DNA from: DATKYQ01 sp964640665 | Lineage (GTDB): Bacteria > Myxococcota > B64-G9 | Assembly: GCA_964640665.1 (NCBI GenBank) | Contig: CAZXHT010000013.1 | Span: forward strand, 1 to 64,000 | Length of the DNA: 64,000 nucleotides | Reading direction: 5' to 3' | Shown: positions 45,077-54,350 of the stretch, piece after piece | How positions within the stretch are numbered: the stretch's first letter is position 1 | Layout: every line of letters starts with the position of its first letter | Made by a program: the position numbers and the translations under genes | Notes under the pieces: model-generated | Databases searched by the model: none | The model's input: only the letters and a program-made list of their open reading frames with translations | What the model was told of the DNA's origin: nothing

Positions 45077-46720
45077 CTAAAATGACCATCCCAGACCACC
45101 GAACAGATCCAGGTAGCCAAGATCCAGGTTCTCGGTGTCGGTATGCACCGTAAAAAAGTGAATCCGCGCATCGAGGTCGAAAGAAATCCCGGCGAACATT
45201 TTCAGTCGCAGCCCGGCGACCAGACCGGGCGAGAAGTTGAAATAGTGCTGATCCTGGCCGACGGCCGACAGGTTGCGCCGCAGCAGGTGCAGGCCGGCCA
45301 ATCTGGGACCGACCAGCAGCGAGACTGGTCCGAGATCGAAGCGGTAAAGTAGTTGCAAGCCATAGGCAATCTCGACAAGATCCTGGGAGACCGCAAGCCC
45401 TCCAATCTCGAGGTCTTGCCCGCCTCCTCCGGCGATCAGGTCCAGGCCGGTTTCGAAACCGTCAAGCGGAAAGTCGACCCGCGAAATGGACACGCCCGCC
45501 ACCGGCGCCGGGGCCACCATACTCCGGCGCACGCCGGCGTCGAGAAACATCTGGTATCCCGCACGGGCCACGATGTGCCAGCGGGGCTCGACATCTTGCA
45601 TGAGTTGCTCGACCGTCACCCGATCTCCGCGGCGCAGTTCTATCTTCTCGTCCAGGGCCGGATGGTCGCCGTTGTCGCTGACCACGACACGGTGAACACC
45701 GGGTTCGAGCACCAGGCGCGCGGGCAGCTTTCCCTTGTCGCGGCCGTCCACCACAACACGCATACCCTCGAAGCGGGTCAGGAAAGAAAAGAGCACCGGG
45801 TCGGCCGGCCGCACCCGGCGTCCGCTGAGCACGATCGGATCGGCCCCGACAATACTCGACTCCATCTGAGGACGCTGGCGACCACTCGAATAGTAATAGG
45901 TATGCTCCATGGCGTAGGCGTGAGCCTCGCTGGCGGTGACCGCCCCGTCGCCGTCCTCGTCCTTGCCGGAAAGAGCCTCGATCAAAAAACTCGTGTAGAT
46001 GTCATGGCCCAGCTTGTCGTCCTCGCGGGCGGCCTCGCCCCATGAGCTGGCGGTCAGAACCATGGTGGCCCGGCTGATCTCTTCGAGAGGCCGCACGAAA
46101 AAAGACCCCTTGGTACCAGCAAGCTCACGGGCCAGGCGGTCCGGCAAGGCCGACTTGCCCGAACCCGAAGTGCAGGCTGCCAGAATCAGCACCTTGCGCG
46201 CGGAGGGCATGCGCTCGAAGCGTTCGAGCAATTCGTCCACCGCCAGCGTGCTATGCCGAACCCGGCCCTGGTCGCTGTCCGTGGCCACCAGGTAGCGTCG
46301 CAGATCGCCGCCCGGTTCGCGGGCCAGAGTACCGTGAGTAGAGAAATACAAAAGCACGGTGTCCGAGCGGCTGGTGTTTGAGGCGCTCAGGCGATCGATG
46401 GCGGCCTCTATGCTTGACAGGCTCTCGCCGCCGGTGTCGGCCAGGATCTCGACGCGATCGAAGCGGCCCCGGTGGGGATCTTCGAGCAGCGCTCCCAGAT
46501 CCTTGGCGTCCTTGCGGGCATGTTTCAGAGCCGGCCAGCGCTCGTCAGTAAATTCGTCGATCCCGACCAGTAGCGCCAGCCGCCGGGATCCGAGCGCGCC
46601 GGAGACGGTCTTCGTCTCCAGGTCGACCAGCGGCTCCAGGCCTCCCTTGGCGCGTCCACCCGTGGCGCAGGCGCCAAGGGCGAATAAAGCTGCCAGCAGA
46701 AATAGCGCGGCGGTTTTCAA
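45077..46720 (-). CDS. Exported caspase-like (C14) lipoprotein with C-terminal beta-barrel-like region
   Basis: The 547-residue protein has lipobox ALGAC (Cys18). A caspase-like domain spans about 45-290: LALLVGIDEFTDERWPALKH at its start, the catalytic His129 in LLYFSTHGTLAREPGG and Cys183 in KVLILAACTSGSGKSALPDR. An EF-hand-like loop KDEDGDGAVTASEAHAYAME follows. After this come a PEGA-like segment (RVVVDGRDKGKLPARLVLEP) and a C-terminal stretch of alternating hydrophobic strands (about 390-547) like a small outer-membrane barrel. Bacterial caspase-like proteases cleave partners after basic or acidic residues in death or signalling systems; export is less common. Its ATG overlaps the anti-sigma stop (ATGA), so both are co-translated. 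Confidence 0.85.
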   Translation of the reverse strand: MKTAALFLLAALFALGACATGGRAKGGLEPLVDLETKTVSGALGSRRLALLVGIDEFTDERWPALKHARKDAKDLGALLEDPHRGRFDRVEILADTGGESLSSIEAAIDRLSASNTSRSDTVLLYFSTHGTLAREPGGDLRRYLVATDSDQGRVRHSTLAVDELLERFERMPSARKVLILAACTSGSGKSALPDRLARELAGTKGSFFVRPLEEISRATMVLTASSWGEAAREDDKLGHDIYTSFLIEALSGKDEDGDGAVTASEAHAYAMEHTYYYSSGRQRPQMESSIVGADPIVLSGRRVRPADPVLFSFLTRFEGMRVVVDGRDKGKLPARLVLEPGVHRVVVSDNGDHPALDEKIELRRGDRVTVEQLMQDVEPRWHIVARAGYQMFLDAGVRRSMVAPAPVAGVSISRVDFPLDGFETGLDLIAGGGGQDLEIGGLAVSQDLVEIAYGLQLLYRFDLGPVSLLVGPRLAGLHLLRRNLSAVGQDQHYFNFSPGLVAGLRLKMFAGISFDLDARIHFFTVHTDTENLDLGYLDLFGGLGWSF

Positions 46721-47535
46721 GGCGCTTCCCCCTCCTTGGAAACCACGATGGTCACGTCATCATATGATACCACCTGACCGGGTATTGGTGATCCCGCAGA
46801 CATGCGCAGAACGTCTTGCGGCCGCGAAAGCGGCTGCATTGCGCACAGGGCTACGAAGCGCAGTTTTCCCGCGTGATCTTTCAGCGAAAAGGCCGCCGGG
46901 TGTCCGGCGGTCTCGGGAGAATACGCGCCGCCAGGGTGATGAATGGGCGCCCGGCCCGAAGCCGGCGACAGCATTTCAAAAGAACTTTCCGTCTGGCAAG
47001 CCAGGTACAGATAACAGGGCCCGGTCGTGTCGATCCGGAACACCAAACGTTCGCTGGAGGCGACTTTCCCGCCCGAAGCGATCCGTTCAATGCCCGCCGC
47101 ATTCTTCACGTCTGCCCGCAGGCGTCCCACCGTAAGCCCTATCGCCGGTGCCCCGGCCAGCATGTCCGCGCCCTTGATCCTGGTAGTCTCGCCCTCGTCC
47201 GATGCCGCAAAATGAACCAGAGCCAGGCCGATGCCAATCACGGCAAGCATCGCAATCCCGGCCGCGGGCAGGAGCCTCAGAGACATTCCGAAAAACCTCT
47301 CCGGGCGACCGGCCAAGACTTGTTCACGCGCGGCCGGTGACAGATCTTCGGGATCGCTTGCGCGTTCGAGAATTTCCATCAACATTCCCAGCTGCCCGGC
47401 ATCGAGTTCGGCCATGAAATTCTCGCACTCTTCACAATCCTGGCCTAGGTGTGTAAAAAGCCTGCGCTCCTCGGCGACGCTCAAGCGTCCCGCAAGCAGC
47501 CGTTCATACAATTCGTTGTTCAAGTGCCCGTTCAT
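46717..47535 (-). CDS. Zinc-finger anti-sigma factor with transmembrane helix and DUF4384-like domain
   Basis: The 272-residue protein has a cytoplasmic zinc-binding anti-sigma motif with His29, Cys34 and Cys37. The spacing is H-x4-C-x2-C, one residue longer than the canonical H-x3-C-x2-C. A single transmembrane segment lies at about 87-109 (LLPAAGIAMLAVIGIGLALV). The periplasmic domain (110-272) has a DUF4384-like pattern, including LVFRIDTTGPCYLYLACQTE and MLSPASGRAP. It would hold the ECF sigma factor inactive at the membrane until an envelope signal is sensed. Its start overlaps the sigma stop by ATGA and its stop overlaps the caspase start likewise. The family (DUF4384 next to caspase) is seen in other bacteria; the link here is inferred. 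Confidence 0.82.
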   Translation of the reverse strand: MNGHLNNELYERLLAGRLSVAEERRLFTHLGQDCEECENFMAELDAGQLGMLMEILERASDPEDLSPAAREQVLAGRPERFFGMSLRLLPAAGIAMLAVIGIGLALVHFAASDEGETTRIKGADMLAGAPAIGLTVGRLRADVKNAAGIERIASGGKVASSERLVFRIDTTGPCYLYLACQTESSFEMLSPASGRAPIHHPGGAYSPETAGHPAAFSLKDHAGKLRFVALCAMQPLSRPQDVLRMSAGSPIPGQVVSYDDVTIVVSKEGEAP

Positions 47536-48116
47536 TGACTCACACCGCCGTGTCCGCGCAAAGTCAGCACTCGCGCAATCAGTCTCTTTCTGATCTTGCC
47601 CCTGAAACGGCTCAGCCAGGTTGTCACGCTGCTGACCGGGGCATCCAGCGCCGCTGCTATCTGGGCGGTGTCCTCGCCGCCCAGGTAGAACCGCCGGCCG
47701 GTTTCCTTGAGCGCCGAGTCGGGCAGCCGCTCGATCTCTTCGGCCACCATTTTCCGCTCGATGCGCCTCATTCTCGAGTCCCTTTCATTTCCAACAGCCC
47801 TTACTCCGACTTCGTCGTGCAACCTGTGCATCTGGTCGCGGCGTTTCTTGGCGCGCGAGAGGAAAGTCAAACACCTCTTCCTGGCTATTGCCAGCAGCCA
47901 ACTCTCAAAGCTTTTCACCTCGCGCAACCGACCGATTCCCTTGAAGGCCCTCATGAAAACTTCCTGGGTGACGTCGTGCGCATCCGCCTGGCCGATTCTG
48001 GCAAACGACATGCAAAAACGAATCACCCGCAGACGGTACAGATCGAACAGGCGGCCTACGGCGTCTGCATCGCCGTCCCGGGCTTTCTCCACCAGGGTGC
48101 GAACCTCCTCTGTCAT
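47532..48116 (-). CDS. ECF-type RNA polymerase sigma factor
   Basis: The 194-residue protein has region 2 (FDLYRLRVIRFCMSFARIGQ, DAHDVTQEVFMRAFKGIGRL, the ExxF-type core and SFESWLLAIARKRCLTFLSR). Region 4 has the helix-turn-helix LGGEDTAQIAAALDAPVSSV and TWLSRFRGKIRKRL. It directs RNA polymerase to a specific set of promoters, usually including its own. ATG 48116 was chosen because GGAAGG precedes it; an open frame extends to 48191. It is the first gene of an operon with anti-sigma, caspase, VWA and MscS genes. The 152 bp to the divergent V4R-like gene should hold its promoter; no convincing GGAAC-type -35 was found. Confidence 0.92.
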   Translation of the reverse strand: MTEEVRTLVEKARDGDADAVGRLFDLYRLRVIRFCMSFARIGQADAHDVTQEVFMRAFKGIGRLREVKSFESWLLAIARKRCLTFLSRAKKRRDQMHRLHDEVGVRAVGNERDSRMRRIERKMVAEEIERLPDSALKETGRRFYLGGEDTAQIAAALDAPVSSVTTWLSRFRGKIRKRLIARVLTLRGHGGVSQ

Positions 48117-48268
48117 GCGCCTTCCATTCTCAAGACCCACACCAGGCAGATCGTGTCTCAACTTTCTCAATTGCAACCACGATTGTCGCACATACCCGGA
48201 ATCTATCGCAAACAGCGGACTCTTTTATTTTCCATCCGGGACGAATCGCGGTAACATGGCACGGCCTC

Positions 48269-48865
48269 ATGGTCGAACTACTTCAAAAGCTTGACGACGG
48301 ACGAATCAAGGGCGGGATGTTTCGAGCCCATATCGAATGGGTGGTGGAACATCACGACGTCGAGGCGCTCGAAGCCGTAATTGGCATGGTCAGTCCCGAT
48401 ACCGGCAAGGCCTTGGCCAGCGGGATCCTGGCAAACGGATGGTATCCTTTCAGGTTCGTGATCGAAACAGATCGGGCTATCGCCAAGATCTGCGCACCCG
48501 ACCAGGCGCCCGAGGAGATCTTCCGCGAACTCGGCCGTCACTCGGCCGAGGCCAACCTGACCGGGGTCTACCACGCCTTCCGCAAGGAAGACCCTCACAG
48601 GTTCTTCGAGAGAGTGGCCCTGCACCACAGGCTGTTTCTCGACTTCGGCCGGGCGCAATACGAGCGCCTCAAATCCACGTCCTGCCGCCTGAGCATGCTC
48701 GACTACCCCTGCTACTCGAAGGTCTTCTGTCAGAGCGCCCTGGGTTACTACGAGGCGGCCACCAGGCTGCAAGGCGGCCTGTTGCCCGTGGTCACCGAGC
48801 CCGAGTGCGTCTGCCAGGGCGGTTCGGCCTGCGTCTATGAGATCTCGTGGAGTTCGTTGGTGTAA
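48269..48865 (+). CDS. V4R / TIGR02265-like protein with intact Cys motif
   Basis: The 198-residue soluble protein begins VELLQKLDDGRIKGGMFRAH. Its second half has the layout of the TIGR02265/DUF2378 and V4R fold, ending with TEPECVCQGGSACVYEISW, in which two Cys flank QGGSA. V4R-type domains bind small hydrophobic ligands, heme or metals. The protein at 14334-14888 has the same length and layout but lacks these Cys. It is divergent from the sigma operon and may be co-regulated by the sigma factor. It ends 4 nt before the opposing thrombospondin-3 lipoprotein gene. Enzymatic function is not evident. Confidence 0.65.
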   Translation: MVELLQKLDDGRIKGGMFRAHIEWVVEHHDVEALEAVIGMVSPDTGKALASGILANGWYPFRFVIETDRAIAKICAPDQAPEEIFRELGRHSAEANLTGVYHAFRKEDPHRFFERVALHHRLFLDFGRAQYERLKSTSCRLSMLDYPCYSKVFCQSALGYYEAATRLQGGLLPVVTEPECVCQGGSACVYEISWSSLV

Positions 48866-48869
48866 CTTT

Positions 48870-50420
48870 TCAACGCTCGTCGTCGAAGGTCACACCATCG
48901 AAGTAGACAGGATCGAACACCGACATCTCGCCCGCGCGCGAGCGGGTTTTGATTCCCAGAACGCGGGCGGTGGGCAACCACAGCGAGGGGTGGTAGAGCA
49001 TGCCGGTGTTCAGGTATTTCTGGTCTTGCGAGTAGATGATATGCAGGTCGCGCTTTCCGGGCATGCTTGGTTCGCCGAACTGGTCGAAGACCGCGTAGCG
49101 GTAGTCCAGCCCGCCCGCGCCGGCGTCGTAGCCTCCCTGGGACGAGAAGTACCTGAAGCCGACCACGCCGTCGTGCCAGGAGGGCGATTCGTTGCCGTCG
49201 ATGTCGATGAAGGCCAGAAACACCACCGCGTGGCCGGTGCCGCTGGTTCGATTGAGATTGATGAATGACCCCGGCCGGAGCTGCTCGAAGGGCACAGTCA
49301 TGCCCATGCCGAAGTGGCGCAGCGCGTCGGCAGTGCCGCCCGCGTTGAAGTCGTGGTTGACCCAGACGTGCCCGCGCAGGTCTCCCGCGCCCAGCCGCTC
49401 GTAAGAGATCTCGGGTAGATAATCCCAGACCGTCGAATCGCCGGTGTCTTGTGCGTAGAGTTGCATGGCGGTCAAGATCACCTCGAGCGTCGCGGCCACG
49501 CACATCGTGCGCGGCGGATCGCTGGCGCTTATGACCCCGTATGAACCGTATGGAATGTCATGGGTCAGAACGGCCGAGGCGTAGCCCAAAAGGCCGTAGT
49601 TGTTGTAGAGGTAATCCACGGCGGCAAGCACGTAGTCGTTGAAGGCTTCCTCGGGCGGCGGCTCGATCGGCCTGACGGTAACGTCCAACACATAGCGGCC
49701 CACAGCCGGCGTTCCCCCGCCGGCATAGCTGTCCAGCGAGATGAAGTAGCTGTCGGGATCCAGCTCGGCGTAGACACCGCGGTCACTGCGCGCGATCAGC
49801 TCGAGCGGATCAAGCGCGGAAAGCAACTGCACGTCGATATCGACTCCGCCCGGTTCGGGGCTCAGGATCTCGGCCGTCACCCGCGAGGCCTCGGCCAGCG
49901 TGAAAACGTAGACATACTCAGGGCCGGACTCGTCGACGGTGTTCGGCGGGTAGGAGTCGAATGCGTCCGATGTGGCCTCGGTTGTGTCTCGTTGATCGGT
50001 GAAGACGTAGTGTGAAGGCAAGGCTCCGTCGGCCTGGATGATGAAGGGATGCCCGGGCGTGCCGTCCTGCTCTGCGCAGGCGTCGCCTACCCCGTCGGCA
50101 TCCCAGTCCAACTGTTCGGGATTCGGATCTTCGGGGCAATTGTCCTCATCGTCGGCCACCCCGTCGCCGTCGGCGTCGGGCGGCTCTTGATCGCAGGCGT
50201 CGCCGACCCCGTCGCCGTCGCTGTCGGCCTGTTTGGGATTGCCCAAAAGCGGACAGTTGTCCAAAGCGTCCGTCACTCCGTCAAGATCGACATCGGGCAG
50301 GCAATCTCCTTCACTTGCAACCCATCCCACGGGGCAATCAGACCCGCCGCCCGGCCCACCTCCGCACCCCGGCAAAACCAAGAACAGCATGACAAGAAAG
50401 CCAACAGCGACTGTCTTCAT
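48870..50420 (-). CDS. Thrombospondin-3 / prepeptidase-type lipoprotein with papain-like C-terminal domain
   Basis: The 516-residue lipoprotein has lipobox FLVLPGC (Cys19). Thrombospondin type-3 calcium-binding repeats lie at about 42-115 (DLDGVTDALDNCPLLGNPKQ, DSDGDGVGDACD). A PPC-like beta domain spans about 160-250. The C-terminal region resembles the NlpC/papain-type fold, with Cys307 (PPRTMCVAATLEVILTAM) and His397 (RTSGTGHAVVFLAFIDIDGN) in the expected order. It may be a cell-wall or protein amidase/peptidase, but the third residue is not clear and no typical peptidoglycan motif is present. It is 15 nt after the permease gene, in the operon 52461-48870. Confidence 0.78.
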   Translation of the reverse strand: MKTVAVGFLVMLFLVLPGCGGGPGGGSDCPVGWVASEGDCLPDVDLDGVTDALDNCPLLGNPKQADSDGDGVGDACDQEPPDADGDGVADDEDNCPEDPNPEQLDWDADGVGDACAEQDGTPGHPFIIQADGALPSHYVFTDQRDTTEATSDAFDSYPPNTVDESGPEYVYVFTLAEASRVTAEILSPEPGGVDIDVQLLSALDPLELIARSDRGVYAELDPDSYFISLDSYAGGGTPAVGRYVLDVTVRPIEPPPEEAFNDYVLAAVDYLYNNYGLLGYASAVLTHDIPYGSYGVISASDPPRTMCVAATLEVILTAMQLYAQDTGDSTVWDYLPEISYERLGAGDLRGHVWVNHDFNAGGTADALRHFGMGMTVPFEQLRPGSFINLNRTSGTGHAVVFLAFIDIDGNESPSWHDGVVGFRYFSSQGGYDAGAGGLDYRYAVFDQFGEPSMPGKRDLHIIYSQDQKYLNTGMLYHPSLWLPTARVLGIKTRSRAGEMSVFDPVYFDGVTFDDER

Positions 50421-50435
50421 CTTGCACCTCGACGC

Positions 50436-51782
50436 TCAACTCGCGCCCATGAATGCCTTGAGAGCGAAGACGCCTCCCAGCAGGACGGCCATGATGTAAA
50501 CCAGCAGCGGAACCTCGCGGGCGCGCCCTGAAAAGAGTTTCAAGATCGGGTAGGCGATGAAGCCCAGCGCCAGGCCGTCGGCTATAGAATACGTCAACGG
50601 CATTCCCATGACAACCAGGAAGGCCGGTATGGCCTCGGACGGATCGTCGAAGGGAATCTCGCGAACCGCCCGCATCATCATCGAGCCGACCAGGATCATG
50701 ACCGGGGCGGTTACCGGGTGCAGGAAGACACCCTCGGCCAGTTCGACCCCGCCGCCGACCATCTGCACCAGCGGAAAGAAAAACAAGGCCAGCAAAAACA
50801 GCAGGCCGCAAACCGCCGCCGCCAGTCCCGTGCGCGCGCCGGCGGCCACGCCGGCGGCGGACTCGATGTAGGAAGAGACGGTCGAGGTGCCCAGAAGCGC
50901 GCCGGCCGTAGTTCCAACGGCGTCTGACAGAAGCGCCCGCCCGGCCCGCTCGAGCTTGCCGTTTTTCATAAGCCCCGCCTGTTGACCCACGCCCACCAGC
51001 GTGCCGATCGTGTCGAACAGCACCATGAATAAAAAAATTACCACCACCGGGATCATGGCCAAGTCCCACAACCCGGGCAGATCCATTCCCAGAAACACAG
51101 GCGAAATGTCCGGGGGCAGATCGACAAGTCCGTGATAACTGGTCAGGCCGAAGGGCAGCCCTGCCAAAGTTGCCGCCAGCAGGCCCCACAAGATGGCGCC
51201 GCGTACCTTCAACACCAGCAGCACCGAGGTCAAGACCAGTCCGAACAGGGTCAACAAGACGGGTCCCGAGGAGAGGTCGCCAAGCTTGACCATCGAGCCC
51301 TTGGCGGCAACCACCAGGCCGCCCTGCTGCATGCCGATCAAGGCTATGAACATTCCGATCCCGGCAGGAATGGCGTACTTGAGCGACAGCGGCAGCGCGG
51401 CGATGATGGCTTCGCGCAACCGGAACAACGACAACAACAGAAACAGCACCCCGGAGACGAACACGGCAGCCAAGGCGATGCGCCATGAGACCGCCGAACC
51501 GGTGACCACCCCGAGCACCACGGTGACAAAGAAGAAGTTCTCGCCCATGCACGGCGCCAAGGCCACCGGGTAGTTGGCGCCGAAGGCCATGACGAACGTC
51601 GCCAGCGCCGAGGCCAGGCAGGTGGCCACCATGACCGCTCCGAAATCCATCCCGGCCGCGGCCAGCACCCCGGGCTGGACGAAGATGATGTACGACATGG
51701 TCAGGAAGGTAACCAGGCCCCCGCGTACCTCGGCCCGGACGGTTGTCCCGTGCTCACTGAGCCTGAACAGTCTCTGGAGCAT
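50436..51782 (-). CDS. NCS2 family purine permease (AzgA/PbuG type)
   Basis: The 448-residue polytopic protein has about 12 helices. It starts MLQRLFRLSEHGTTVRAEVR and continues TFLTMSYIIFVQPGVLAAAG, a hallmark of AzgA-type permeases. The usual APGMGLNA motif is present as VALAPCMGENFFFV. The conserved VGTTAGALLGTSTVSSYIES region is intact. These transporters import hypoxanthine, guanine or adenine by proton symport. The start at ATG 51782 overlaps the 3' end of the small lipoprotein gene by 29 nt, suggesting coupling. The Cys and Glu in the motif suggest a subgroup with a different preferred purine; this is not proved. Confidence 0.9.
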   Translation of the reverse strand: MLQRLFRLSEHGTTVRAEVRGGLVTFLTMSYIIFVQPGVLAAAGMDFGAVMVATCLASALATFVMAFGANYPVALAPCMGENFFFVTVVLGVVTGSAVSWRIALAAVFVSGVLFLLLSLFRLREAIIAALPLSLKYAIPAGIGMFIALIGMQQGGLVVAAKGSMVKLGDLSSGPVLLTLFGLVLTSVLLVLKVRGAILWGLLAATLAGLPFGLTSYHGLVDLPPDISPVFLGMDLPGLWDLAMIPVVVIFLFMVLFDTIGTLVGVGQQAGLMKNGKLERAGRALLSDAVGTTAGALLGTSTVSSYIESAAGVAAGARTGLAAAVCGLLFLLALFFFPLVQMVGGGVELAEGVFLHPVTAPVMILVGSMMMRAVREIPFDDPSEAIPAFLVVMGMPLTYSIADGLALGFIAYPILKLFSGRAREVPLLVYIMAVLLGGVFALKAFMGAS

Positions 51783-52461
51783 GGTCGGCTTTCCGCTCTT
51801 TGTCCAGGCCGGCGATCTGCTCGAGCAGGTAGCGCACCTTCTCATCCAGATCCCAGTCCGGCTTCTTCTTTTGAATATCTTCGAGGATCCGCCTGGCTCT
51901 AAAAACGAGTTGCTCGTCGCTCTCGGTGTTGAACCGCACCAGCAACGATACTGCTTCGAGGTAGCGTTTGTACAACACCGGCTCGCGCTTGCCGGCCTCG
52001 ACCTCGTCCATGCCCTCGCGGGCCTGCAGGGCCAACTCGTGGTCATCGGGCTGGGTGTCTAAGAACCTGCGGTAGCAGTTCTTGGCCTCTGTGAAGTTGT
52101 CGAGGTGACGATAAGCGTCGGCCAAAATAAACAGGCACATGCCATAGAACTTCTCGAGCTGGTAACGACCGCGGTAATACTCGCAATCCCTGAGCGCCAA
52201 CAGGTAGCCGGCCCGCTTGCCCGAAGCATGGGCATCCTTGGCGGCCAGGTAGCAGGCGGTGTGACTCTCGCAGGGCGCAGGCATCCGTGCATCGAAGGTC
52301 GGGCGTGCGACAGGTTCGATCCCGGACGCCCCGCCCGGCGCACCGGGCGTAACGACGGGCGCTGGAGTATTCTCAAGATCGGGTCGCAAAGCCTCTTCTC
52401 CCCGCGGACAACCAGCGATACCCGCGGTGAAAATCGTCAATAATAGATATCCCGTTTTCAT
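51754..52461 (-). CDS. Small TPR-like lipoprotein
   Basis: The 235-residue lipoprotein has lipobox TAGIAGC (Cys18) and a low-complexity Pro/Gly stretch. Helical repeats follow: GKRAGYLLALRDCEYYRGRY, GMCLFILADAYRHLDNFTEA, KNCYRRFLDTQPDDHELALQ and EAGKREPVLYKRYLEAVSLL. These have the TPR pattern of paired helices. TPR lipoproteins act as assembly adaptors. ATG 52461 is chosen because it yields a good signal peptide; the longer frame to 52581 does not. The gene heads a three-gene minus-strand operon. No strong ribosome site was noticed. Confidence 0.75.
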   Translation of the reverse strand: MKTGYLLLTIFTAGIAGCPRGEEALRPDLENTPAPVVTPGAPGGASGIEPVARPTFDARMPAPCESHTACYLAAKDAHASGKRAGYLLALRDCEYYRGRYQLEKFYGMCLFILADAYRHLDNFTEAKNCYRRFLDTQPDDHELALQAREGMDEVEAGKREPVLYKRYLEAVSLLVRFNTESDEQLVFRARRILEDIQKKKPDWDLDEKVRYLLEQIAGLDKERKADHAPETVQAQ

Positions 52462-52566
52462 GTAACCATAAGGAAACCATGCACAGGCCGGGCCAGTCAA
52501 CACGTTCCGACCGCCCATAAAAAATGCAGCTTGACAGTCGGTAGCTAATTGGAAATTGTACAACAA

Positions 52567-54327
<1,761 letters not shown>

Positions 54328-54350
54328 TCATACAGTCAACTCTGAAGCAC

